Shown one piece after another: positions 33,155 through 41,300 of a DNA stretch of 64,000 nucleotides. The first letter of the stretch is position 1. Every line of letters begins with the position of its first letter. Location of the stretch: the NCBI GenBank assembly GCA_035627955.1, contig DASPKU010000011.1, positions 1 through 64,000 of the forward strand, in the 5' to 3' direction. A model generated the notes under the pieces. It saw nothing but the letters and a program-made list of their open reading frames with translations, was not told where the DNA came from and searched no databases. The translations under genes and the position numbers were made by a program. The DNA is from Phycisphaerales bacterium. Its GTDB lineage: Bacteria; Planctomycetota; Phycisphaerae; Phycisphaerales; UBA1924.

Positions 33155-34411
33155 ATGAGCAGTTACCCGCATGGAAGCGAGGCCTCTGACCACCCCCACC
33201 GCTTTCCGGCACGCCAGCAGGGCGCGCCGGAAGGGCGAGCAAGAAGCACCGACAAGGGCGGCGTGATCGGGCGCGGGCTGCGGCTGCCGTTCTCGCTGAT
33301 GGGCATCCCGCTGATCCTCGATTGGTCGTTCTTGATCGTGCTGCCGCTGATGGCGTTTATGATCGGTGGCAATGTCGCCTACTTCGCCGACACGATCGGG
33401 ATCCCGGGCGGGGATCGCCTGGCGGAGCCGGCGACGCGGTACACGCTGGGGCTGGTCGCGGCCGTGGGGCTGTTCGTGTGCGTGCTGCTGCACGAGCTGG
33501 GGCACGCGGTGACGGCGCGCCTCTACAAGGTGGAGGTCAAGAGCATCACCCTGTGGTTCCTGGGGGGGATGGCCCACATCGCGGAGATGCCGCGCCGGCG
33601 CGGCGGGGAGGCGGTGGTAGCGCTGGTGGGGCCGCTGGTGAGCTTCGCGCTGGCGGCGGTGTTGTACGTTGGGCTGCGCGGGGCGGTCGCTTCGGGCGCG
33701 GTGGGGCCGGGGGCGATGTTCGTGCTGGCGTATCTGGCGCTCGTGAACGTGATGCTCGGCGCGTTCAACCTGCTGCCGGCGCTGCCGCTGGACGGCGGGC
33801 GGATCCTGCGGTCGCTGCTGGCGATGGCGATGCCGCACAGCAAGGCGACCAGGATTGCGGCTGTGATCAGCCGCGTAATCGCGGCGGGGCTGGCGGTGCT
33901 GGGGTTGATGACCGGCAACCTGTTCACGGTGTTCGTGGCCGTGTTCATCTTCCTGGGTGTGCAGGGCGAGCGGCGGCACTCGATCGTGGAGGGCACGCTC
34001 GAGGGGCTGCGGGTGAGCGACCTGATGTCGCGGGACGTCCGCTACGTGCACCCCTGGATGACCGTGAGCGAGCTGACCAGTGTGATGCTTGACGAGCACC
34101 ACCTCGGGTTCCCGGTGCTCGATGAGCAGGGGAAGCTGGTGGGGCTGATCTCGCTGCGGGAGCTGACGCGGTCGCCGCGGCCCAGCCCGGGTGCGCTCGT
34201 GGGAGAGGTGATGGTGTCGCCGGCGCCGACGATCTCGGAGGTGGCGGCGGCCACAGAGGCGGTGCGGCAGCTGGGGGTGGACACGCACGCGCGGCTGGTG
34301 GTGGTCGGTCGCGACGGGGGCGTGGCGGGGATCATCACGGGCGCGGACATCATGCGGGCGATTCAGGTGCGCACGCTGGGCGAGGAGTGGTACGGGCGGC
34401 GGGCGGCGTGA
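33155..34411 (+). CDS. Site-2 protease family (M50) metallopeptidase with CBS domains
   Basis: The 418-residue integral membrane protein has the zinc-binding HELGH at 113-117 in a TM helix and the distal ligand in NLLPALPLDGGR (205-216, Asp213). Both are intact. Six TM helices precede two C-terminal CBS repeats (VSDLMSRDVRYVHPWMTVSE and a second after GEVMVSPAPTISE). It resembles SpoIVFB/Rv-type S2P with CBS regulation by nucleotide binding. It may cut membrane-embedded substrates such as anti-sigma factors; no partner is adjacent. Confidence 0.9.
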   Translation: MSSYPHGSEASDHPHRFPARQQGAPEGRARSTDKGGVIGRGLRLPFSLMGIPLILDWSFLIVLPLMAFMIGGNVAYFADTIGIPGGDRLAEPATRYTLGLVAAVGLFVCVLLHELGHAVTARLYKVEVKSITLWFLGGMAHIAEMPRRRGGEAVVALVGPLVSFALAAVLYVGLRGAVASGAVGPGAMFVLAYLALVNVMLGAFNLLPALPLDGGRILRSLLAMAMPHSKATRIAAVISRVIAAGLAVLGLMTGNLFTVFVAVFIFLGVQGERRHSIVEGTLEGLRVSDLMSRDVRYVHPWMTVSELTSVMLDEHHLGFPVLDEQGKLVGLISLRELTRSPRPSPGALVGEVMVSPAPTISEVAAATEAVRQLGVDTHARLVVVGRDGGVAGIITGADIMRAIQVRTLGEEWYGRRAA

Positions 34412-34428
34412 GGAGGGTTTCTGCATGG

Positions 34429-34491
34429 CGAGCCCCGAACGTAAGTGAGGGGTGTATTGGCAGGAACCCGCTCGCTGACGCTCAGGGCTCG
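34429..34491. repeat. Inverted pair of CGAGCCC-family repeats
   Basis: CGAGCCCCGAACGTAAGTGA (from 34429) and CGCTCAGGGCTCG (to 34491) are inverted copies of the same unit separated by a 14-nt spacer, so this locus can fold as a long hairpin between the protease and serS. Confidence 0.8.
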
Positions 34492-34517
34492 TCACGTCAC
34501 GCCCTACACTTGGCCCC

Positions 34518-35927
34518 ATGATCGACCTCAAGCAACTCCGCGCCGAGCCGCAGCGTTTCAAGGACGGCTGCGCCAAGAAGAACATCCCCGTGGACATCGA
34601 CCGCCTGCTCGCGCTGGACGAGCAGCGGCGGGTCGCCATGACGCAGGCGGAGAACACGCGGGCGGAGCAGCGCAAGATCGAGAAGGAGCTGGGGCCGCAG
34701 ATCGGCAAGCTCGCGGGGGCGATCAAGAAGGCCGCCGGGCCCGAGAAGGAATCGCTCGAGAAGGAGCTGGAGGGCCTCAAGGCCAAGCCCGCGGCACTCA
34801 AGACGCAGATCGCCGAGTTTGAGTCGCAGATCGCCGCGATCGAGCCGCAGCTGAACGAGCTGCTGCTGCAGGTGCCGCTGCCGCCAGATGCCGACGTGCC
34901 GGTGGGCAAGGGGTCGGACGACAACGTCGAGGCGAAGCGCTGGAGCCCGGCGGGTTTTGACCCGAGCAAGCCGTGGAAGGCGCAGAAGGGCTTCGAGCCC
35001 AAAACGCACATCGAGCTCGTGCGCGACCTCAAGCTCGCGGACTTTGAGCGCGGCGTCAAGATGGCGGGCACCCGCAGCTACATCCTCACGGGCGACGGCA
35101 TGCGGCTGCACCAGGCGGTGACGCGGTACGCGATCGACTTCATGACGAACAAGAACGGCTTCCGGGCGATGTCGGTGCCCGTGATCGTGCGCGAGGAGGC
35201 GATGGTCGGCACCGGCTTCTTCCCCGCGGGACGCGAGCAGGCGTACCACATCGAGGAGGGCAAGCGCGGCGGCGGGTACGACCTGTTCCTCACCGGCACC
35301 GGCGAGGTGGGGCTGATGGGCATCCACCAGGGCGAGATCCTGGATGAAGCCGACTTGCCGCTGAAGTATGTGACGGTCTCGACGTGCTTCCGGCGCGAGG
35401 CGGGGGCCGCGGGCAAGGACACGGCGGGGCTGTACCGCATCCATCAGTTCGACAAGGTGGAGCAGGTGGTGATCTGCAAGGCGGACGAGGCCGAGAGCCG
35501 CCAGTGGCACAAGACCATGATTGGGTACGTTGAGGAGCTGCTGCAGGCGATCGGCCTGCCGTACCGGCTGCTGCAGTGCTGCACGGGCGACTTGGGCCCC
35601 AAGAACGCGGACATGGTGGACATCGAGTGCTGGATGCCCGGGCGCGGCGAGCTTGATGCGAACGGCAAGCCGACGGGGGCGTACGGCGAGACGCACTCGG
35701 CATCGCGGCTGTACGACTTCCAGTGCCGGCGATTGAACATGCGGTACAGGGCTGGGGGCGCGGCGGGGAAGGGCGAGACCTTGTTCTGCCACTCCTTGAA
35801 TAACACCGTGCTGGCGAGCCCGCGGTTCCTGATCCCGCTGCTGGAGATGAATCAGAATGCCGATGGGAGCGTGACGATTCCGGCGGTTTTGCGGCCGTAC
35901 ATGAATGGGCAGGAGCGGATCGGGTGA
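34518..35927 (+). CDS. serS: Serine-tRNA ligase
   Basis: 469 residues with the N-terminal tRNA-binding coiled coil (MIDLKQLRAEPQRFKDGC to about 110) and class II catalytic core. Motif 2 contains CFRREAGAAGKDTAGLYR and HQFDKVEQ; motif 3 contains NNTVLASPRFLIPLLE. The core shows TGTGE and a serine pocket including the YGETHSASRLYDFQ segment. It is somewhat longer than E. coli SerRS because of loops around the YHIEEGKRGGGYDLFL region. Charges tRNA-Ser in the cytoplasm. Confidence 0.95.
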   Translation: MIDLKQLRAEPQRFKDGCAKKNIPVDIDRLLALDEQRRVAMTQAENTRAEQRKIEKELGPQIGKLAGAIKKAAGPEKESLEKELEGLKAKPAALKTQIAEFESQIAAIEPQLNELLLQVPLPPDADVPVGKGSDDNVEAKRWSPAGFDPSKPWKAQKGFEPKTHIELVRDLKLADFERGVKMAGTRSYILTGDGMRLHQAVTRYAIDFMTNKNGFRAMSVPVIVREEAMVGTGFFPAGREQAYHIEEGKRGGGYDLFLTGTGEVGLMGIHQGEILDEADLPLKYVTVSTCFRREAGAAGKDTAGLYRIHQFDKVEQVVICKADEAESRQWHKTMIGYVEELLQAIGLPYRLLQCCTGDLGPKNADMVDIECWMPGRGELDANGKPTGAYGETHSASRLYDFQCRRLNMRYRAGGAAGKGETLFCHSLNNTVLASPRFLIPLLEMNQNADGSVTIPAVLRPYMNGQERIG

Positions 35928-35934
35928 TCCGACA

Positions 35935-36357
35935 TCAGAGCTGTTCCCGCGGATCGTTGACGATGAGCGGCAACAGCCCGAAGAGGACCTGGGCCGCGAT
36001 GCCGATGACGCCGGCGGGTGCGGCAATCTTTGCGGCGTAGCTCGGGGGCGTGTCGCCCATCGCGAGCGAGAGGCCGAACTCGGCGGTCTGCAGCAGCATG
36101 AATGCGACAGTGCCCAGGGCGGCGCGCTGCGCAGGTGTCGCGCCGGGTACGAAGCGACGCACAAGCCATCTCGCGGCCAGGAAAGAAACCGTGAGGACGA
36201 CCGGCACTTCGACGAGCACGGCAGCCACCGGGCCGATCCGCGGTTCGAGCAGCATGATGCGCACGGGCGCCATGACGAAGCCCGCGGCGAAGCCTGCCAG
36301 GCCATAGAGAACGCCCACGGTGATGAGGCGGGCCGGTGTGGGCGGTGTGGCGGTCAC
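35935..36357 (-). CDS. Four-TM membrane protein, unknown
   Basis: The 140-residue protein has four hydrophobic segments (ITVGVLYGLAGFAAGFVMAP, AAVLVEVPVVLTVSFLAA, RAALGTVAFMLLQTAEFGLS, PAGVIGIAAQVLFGLLPLIV). The VMAPVRIMLLEPRIGPVAA segment recurs in a family of small planctomycete and proteobacterial membrane proteins. Function unknown. It is convergent to serS. Confidence 0.7.
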   Translation of the reverse strand: MTATPPTPARLITVGVLYGLAGFAAGFVMAPVRIMLLEPRIGPVAAVLVEVPVVLTVSFLAARWLVRRFVPGATPAQRAALGTVAFMLLQTAEFGLSLAMGDTPPSYAAKIAAPAGVIGIAAQVLFGLLPLIVNDPREQL

Positions 36358-36431
36358 GGGTGAGGCTAGGGCGCGAGCTGTCGCCCTGTATCGGGCTGCA
36401 TCTTTGCGTGCGCGTTTGCCGATGTTGGGGC

Positions 36432-36725
36432 ATGGGCAAGCAGGCCTCCAACCTCCTGATGACCGTGTGCCTGTCGGCGGTGCAGCTGCTGGTGGTGGCG
36501 TACTGCGCCTGGCGGTTCCGGCACAGCACGCTGTTCGTGGTGATCCTGACCGCAGGCGTGGTCGTGACGTGGTTCATCCCGCGCCGGTTCGCCACGCTGG
36601 TGCTGGGTTGCTCGCTGCTGGCGGTGCGGGTCGCGGCCTTTCTGATGGAGCGCGACAACGAGGTGGGTTGGACGGCGGCGCTGCTGGTACTGACGACGGG
36701 GGCGGTGGTGGCGTGGCGGGAGTGA
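36432..36725 (+). CDS. Small three-TM membrane protein
   Basis: ATG 36432 gives 97 residues with three TM helices (LLMTVCLSAVQLLVVAYCAW, TLFVVILTAGVVVTWFI, LLVLTTGAVVAW). A longer in-frame start overlaps the divergent gene and has non-coding-like composition. No family known. It precedes the next membrane protein by 31 nt. Confidence 0.55.
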   Translation: MGKQASNLLMTVCLSAVQLLVVAYCAWRFRHSTLFVVILTAGVVVTWFIPRRFATLVLGCSLLAVRVAAFLMERDNEVGWTAALLVLTTGAVVAWRE

Positions 36726-36756
36726 GCTGGCGGGCGTGGGTCGTTATGCTGCGTGC

Positions 36757-37077
36757 ATGTCGCCACTGATGAAGGAACGCCTGGTCTCGGTCGGCATTCA
36801 GCTCGCGATCATCGCGGGCCTGTACTTCGCGATGGGTCCGCTGGACAAGTGGCTGATGGCCACGCTCGTCGGCGCGGTGGTGCTGCCGCTGTTCTTCCCG
36901 TTCCGGTTCGAGCGGATCGCGTCCGGGCTGGCGTACATCGGCGTTGGCGCATTCTTCTACTTCTACGGCGGGCCCGGGTACCTGCGGCTCGCGGGGCTGC
37001 TCGCGGTCGTGGGCGTGGTGATGATCGTGTACGGGGTAGTGAAGCTGCGGGGGCCTCAGGGTCACGTGAGCGAGTAG
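36757..37077 (+). CDS. Small three-TM membrane protein
   Basis: ATG 36757 gives 106 residues: basic start MSPLMKERL, then TM helices VSVGIQLAIIAGLYFAMG, LMATLVGAVVLPLFFPF and LAGLLAVVGVVMIVYGVV. Probably co-transcribed with the preceding small gene. Function unknown. Confidence 0.55.
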   Translation: MSPLMKERLVSVGIQLAIIAGLYFAMGPLDKWLMATLVGAVVLPLFFPFRFERIASGLAYIGVGAFFYFYGGPGYLRLAGLLAVVGVVMIVYGVVKLRGPQGHVSE

Positions 37078-37102
37078 GCACGACCCGAGGACGGATCGTG
37101 CC
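37077..37102. terminator. Hairpin between convergent genes
   Basis: GGCACGA (37077-37083) and TCGTGCC (37096-37102) pair perfectly across a 12-nt loop, between the stops of a plus-strand and a minus-strand gene. There is no T-tract. It ends in the GTGCCACC context shared with the TCTT-loop palindromes, so it may be a diverged member of that family. Confidence 0.4.
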
Positions 37103-37116
37103 ACCCGGCGGCACAC

Positions 37117-38256
37117 CTATTGGCTCAGGCGTTCGACCAGCTTCGCGGCGCCCTCGGCGTTGAGGGCGGCGGCGCGCTGGGCGTACTTGAGGGCCTGGAC
37201 CTTGTCCAGGGCGCGGTCGAACCAGAGCGCGGCCTCGTAGGCCCACTGGGCGTTGGCGGGCTCCTCGTCGCTGGCGGTGGCGTAGAGCAGCGCGGCGTCG
37301 CGGGGGCGCTGGAGCAGGCCGTAGCACTCGGCGATCTGGGGCATCACCCCCGGCAGCCGCTTCTGCGCGGCGTCAAGGTTGACCAGCAGCTGGAGGGCTT
37401 CCTCCGCCTTGCCTTGGCGCTTGAGGGCGCGCGATTCAATGAGGCGGAAGGTGGTGTTCGCGGGCTGGAGCGTGCGGGCCTTCTCGATGTGCTGGCGGGC
37501 GAGGTCGAGCTTGTTCTCGTCCAGGGCGAGCTGCGCGAGCGCGGCCCAGGGGGTGGCGTTGTCGGGGTTGAGCTTGGCCGCGAGGAGGTAGTTCTTCTTG
37601 GCCTCGTCCTTCTGGTTGAGTTTGACTTGTACGGCCGCGAGGTAGAGCGGGGGCTTGTCGTCGCTGGGGTTGGCGGTCTGGGCGGCCATGAAGTGCTCGA
37701 CGGCGCGGTCGTGCAGGCCCTGGAGGTTGGCGACGGTGCCCGCCGCGAGCTCGGTGGCCGCGTCGCGCGGGCCGATGGCGAGGGCCTTGACGTAGTTGTC
37801 GTAGCTCTCCGCCAGCCGCTTCTGCCCCGCGAGCAGCTCGGCGTACATGAGGTAGAAGGACTGCTCGCCCGCGTGCTGGGCGATGGCGCCCTTGAGCACG
37901 GCCTCCGCCTTCTCCGGCTCGCTGTTGTTGAGGTAGGTTTGCGCGGAGTTGAGGACGGCGTCGATGGTTTTGGTGTCGGCGGGCTTGCCGGTGCTGAGCG
38001 GGCGGGTTCGGGCGTCAACGATCTCGCTGCGCAGGGGAACTTCACCATTCGCAGGCGCGGGGCGGGTGGTCTTGAGGATGTAGCCAACGAGGGCGCCCAC
38101 GGCGGCCAGCAGCGCGACCATCGCGACCACCGGCAGCACCTTGCCCGAGGATGAGCGGCCCGAGGAGGCCGCGCGGCACCCGCAGCCGCCCTTACCGCAC
38201 CGGCAACCCCCACGGCCCCCACCACAGCCGCCCGACTTGCAACCGCAACTGCCCAC
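37117..38256 (-). CDS. Tetratricopeptide protein with N-terminal cysteine/glycine cluster
   Basis: A GTG start (38254-38256) preceded by GGAGGGAG gives 379 residues. The N-terminus is extreme: CGCKSGGCGGGRGGCRCGKG then GCGC, about eight Cys within 25 residues, before a single TM helix (VLPVVAMVALLAAVGALVGY). The rest is a TPR solenoid of about eight repeats (AEKAEAVLKGAIAQHAGE-like, LYLAAVQVKLNQKDEAKKNY, ALAQLALDENKLDLARQHIE). The cysteines face the cytoplasm in a simple N-in model and could bind metal or act as a redox or tether site. It lies divergent from valS. Confidence 0.72.
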   Translation of the reverse strand: MGSCGCKSGGCGGGRGGCRCGKGGCGCRAASSGRSSSGKVLPVVAMVALLAAVGALVGYILKTTRPAPANGEVPLRSEIVDARTRPLSTGKPADTKTIDAVLNSAQTYLNNSEPEKAEAVLKGAIAQHAGEQSFYLMYAELLAGQKRLAESYDNYVKALAIGPRDAATELAAGTVANLQGLHDRAVEHFMAAQTANPSDDKPPLYLAAVQVKLNQKDEAKKNYLLAAKLNPDNATPWAALAQLALDENKLDLARQHIEKARTLQPANTTFRLIESRALKRQGKAEEALQLLVNLDAAQKRLPGVMPQIAECYGLLQRPRDAALLYATASDEEPANAQWAYEAALWFDRALDKVQALKYAQRAAALNAEGAAKLVERLSQ

Positions 38257-38389
38257 GCGTGCTCCCTCCGTGGCCTTGCCTAAGGGACCGCCGGCGTCAG
38301 CCCGTGGCCCTGGCGATCCCCTATCCGCTGATCGGTCCGCGTACCATCGGCACTTGGAGCCGAGCGACTCGCAAACCGCCGTCAAACCC

Positions 38390-41300
38390 ATGCAAGAACT
38401 GCCCAAACAGTACCGCCCCGCCGAGCACGAGGACCGCATCTTTGACCGCTGGATGGCGAGCAAGGCCTTCCACGCCGACCCGACTCCCGTCCTTTCGGGG
38501 GAGCGCGAGCCGTACTGCGTGCTGATCCCGCCGCCCAACGTCACGGCCGCGCTGCACCTGGGGCACGCCCTCAACAACACGATCCAGGACATCCTGGTGC
38601 GGGCCCACCGCATGATGGGGTACGAGACGCTGTGGATGCCGGGGACGGACCACGCGGGCATCGCCACGCAGGCGGTGGTCGAGAAGCGGGTGATGAAGGA
38701 GGAGAAGAAGCGCCGCACGGACTTCACGCGCGAGCAGTTCATCGCCAAGATCCAGGCGTTCAAGGACGAGTACGAGGCGACCATTACGAACCAGCTGAAG
38801 AAGATGGGCTGCTCGTGCGACTGGGAGCGGCAGCGGTTCACCATGGACCCGATCTGCGCGCGGGCGGTGCGCGAGGCGTTCTTCCGGCTGTTCCGCGACG
38901 GGCTCATCTACCGCGGCAAGCGGCTGGTGAACTGGGACCCGGTGCTGCAGACGGCGATCGCGGACGACGAGATCGAGAACATCGAGATCGACGGGGCGTT
39001 TTACTACTTGCGATACCCGCTAGTGCGGCCGGCGGAAAGTGGCAAAGTGGCGGAGTGGCAAAGTGGCAAAGTGAAGGATGCCACGACCAATGCCTCCTCT
39101 TCGCACTCTGCCACTTTGCCACTTGGCCACTCTGCCACTTCCCCCGTGACATGGTCGGAGCTGGCCCGCGCCGGGTACCCGGGGGCCGAGGGGATGCCAG
39201 CGGACGAACGCGCGTACGTCACGGTCGCGACCACGCGCCCGGAGACCTACCTGGGCGACACGGCCGTCGCGATCAACCCCAGGGACCCGCGGGCGAAGGC
39301 GCTGCAGGGGCTGCACGTGGAGCTGCCGCTCGTGGGCCGCGTGATCCCGGTGATCGCCGACGAGTACGTGGTGATGCCCTCGGCCAAGGGGCCGTACGGC
39401 GCCGCGCTCAACCTGCGCGAGAGCGACGAGCCCGAGGACCCCAAGGCCGCGTTCGCGACGGGGTTTTTGAAGGTGACGCCCGCGCACGACCCCAACGACT
39501 ACGAGCTGGGCCGCAAGCACGGCCTGCCCATGATCAACGTGATGGCGCCCGACGCGTCCATCAGCGACAAGCACGGCTGGACGGACGTGGGCGACGCCCA
39601 CCTGTTCGTCGGCAGGAAGCGCGAGGAGGCGCGCAAGCTGGTCGTCAAGGAGTTCGAGGCCCGCGGCCTGCTGGAGAAGGTGCAGCCGTACCGGCACACC
39701 GTCGGCCATTCGGACCGCAGCAAGGCGGCGATCGAGCCGTACCTGAGCGACCAGTGGTACGTGCGGGTAACGGACGACCGTTTATCGGGCTCGGCCAATC
39801 GTGCGCTGGTTCGCGACCAGCGGACGAACGCTGGCCATCCCCCGGCGCGCTCAGGGGAGGCTCTGGCGCGAGTTGTTGAGGCTCCGGCGCGGTTTGTTGA
39901 GGCTCCGGCGCGATCTGCTGAGGCTCCGACGAGGTTTGTTGAGGCTGCGGCGCGATCTGCGGAGGCTCCGACGAGGTCCGCAAAGGCCCATTCGGCGACG
40001 CCCGGTGACACCGTGGACGGCGACGGCTCGCTGCGGTTCCACCCGGCCCGTTATTCGCGGACCTACGAGCTGTGGCACGACAACATCCGCGACTGGTGCA
40101 TCTCGCGGCAGCTGTGGTGGGGGCACCGGATCCCAGTGTGGAGCAAGAAAGTCACTCTGACCGCGGAAAACTGGTTCCGCGAGCTCGATCAGAACCCATA
40201 TACGGGCGGCCTTTCGCTGGGCGACTTCTTCAGCGGAAGTGTGCCCGGCGCATCAGTCCGCTGCTTCAACCTGAACACCGGGCATGAAGAGCCGATCGGA
40301 GACTTGGCTCCGCTCAAGGACCTTCTCACGGGCGACTACATCATCTATATCTGTCTTCTCGACGACGCGATCGCGAAGAGGCACAGGCTGGAATCATTCG
40401 GTTTTGAGCAGGACCCCGACGTCCTCGACACCTGGTTCTCCTCCGCCCTGTGGCCCATCTCCACGCTGGCGTGGCCGGAGGACACCGACGCGCTGCGGGC
40501 CTTCAACCCCAGCAGCACGCTGTGCACCGCCCGCGAGATCATCACGCTGTGGGTGTCGCGGATGGTGATGTTCAATCGGTACTTCCGGCAAGAAGTGGCA
40601 GAGTGGCAAAGTGGCGAAGTGGCAAAGTGCCCGACGCCCGGCCCCCACTCTGCCACTTTGCCACTTGGCCACTCTGCCACTTTCCGCGCTGGCCCCGTGC
40701 CCTTCCGCGACGTCTTCATCCACTCCGTCATCCAGGACGGCGAGGGGCGGAAGATGAGCAAGACGCTGGGCAACGGCGTCGATCCGCTGGACATCATCGC
40801 CACGCACGGCGCCGACGCGATGCGGTTCACGCTGTGCCACATGACGACGCAGACGCAGGACGTGCGGATGCCGGTCGTGAAGGACTCGGCGAGCGGGAAG
40901 AACACGTCGCCCAAGTTTGACCTCGGGCGCAACTTCGCGAACAAGCTGTGGAACGCGGCGCGGTTTGCGCTGGGCATCCTGGGGGACGAGAAGTGGCAAA
41001 GTGGCGAAGTGGCAAAGTGGCAAAGTGACAAAGGCACTTCGCCCGATGCTGCTGGTTCTGCGTCCTCCACTTTGCCACTTGGCCACTCTGCCACTTTGCC
41101 ACTTGTTGATCGCTGGATGCTCTCCCGCCTCTCCGTCGCGGTTGAGGCGTGCAACACGGCCCTTAAGGAGTTCCAGTTCGCCGACTACGCGACCACGATG
41201 TACGACCTCTTGTGGCGGGACTTCTGCGACTGGTACCTGGAGGCGATCAAGCCCACGGTCGCGGGCGATCCGCGGCAGCGGGCGGTGCTGGCGGCGACGC

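Noticed and set aside
39037-39140. Sequencing adapter or vector contamination as the origin of the AAGTGGC element
   Set aside because: The copies differ in words, arms and loops and occur in both coding and intergenic DNA; adapters would be identical.
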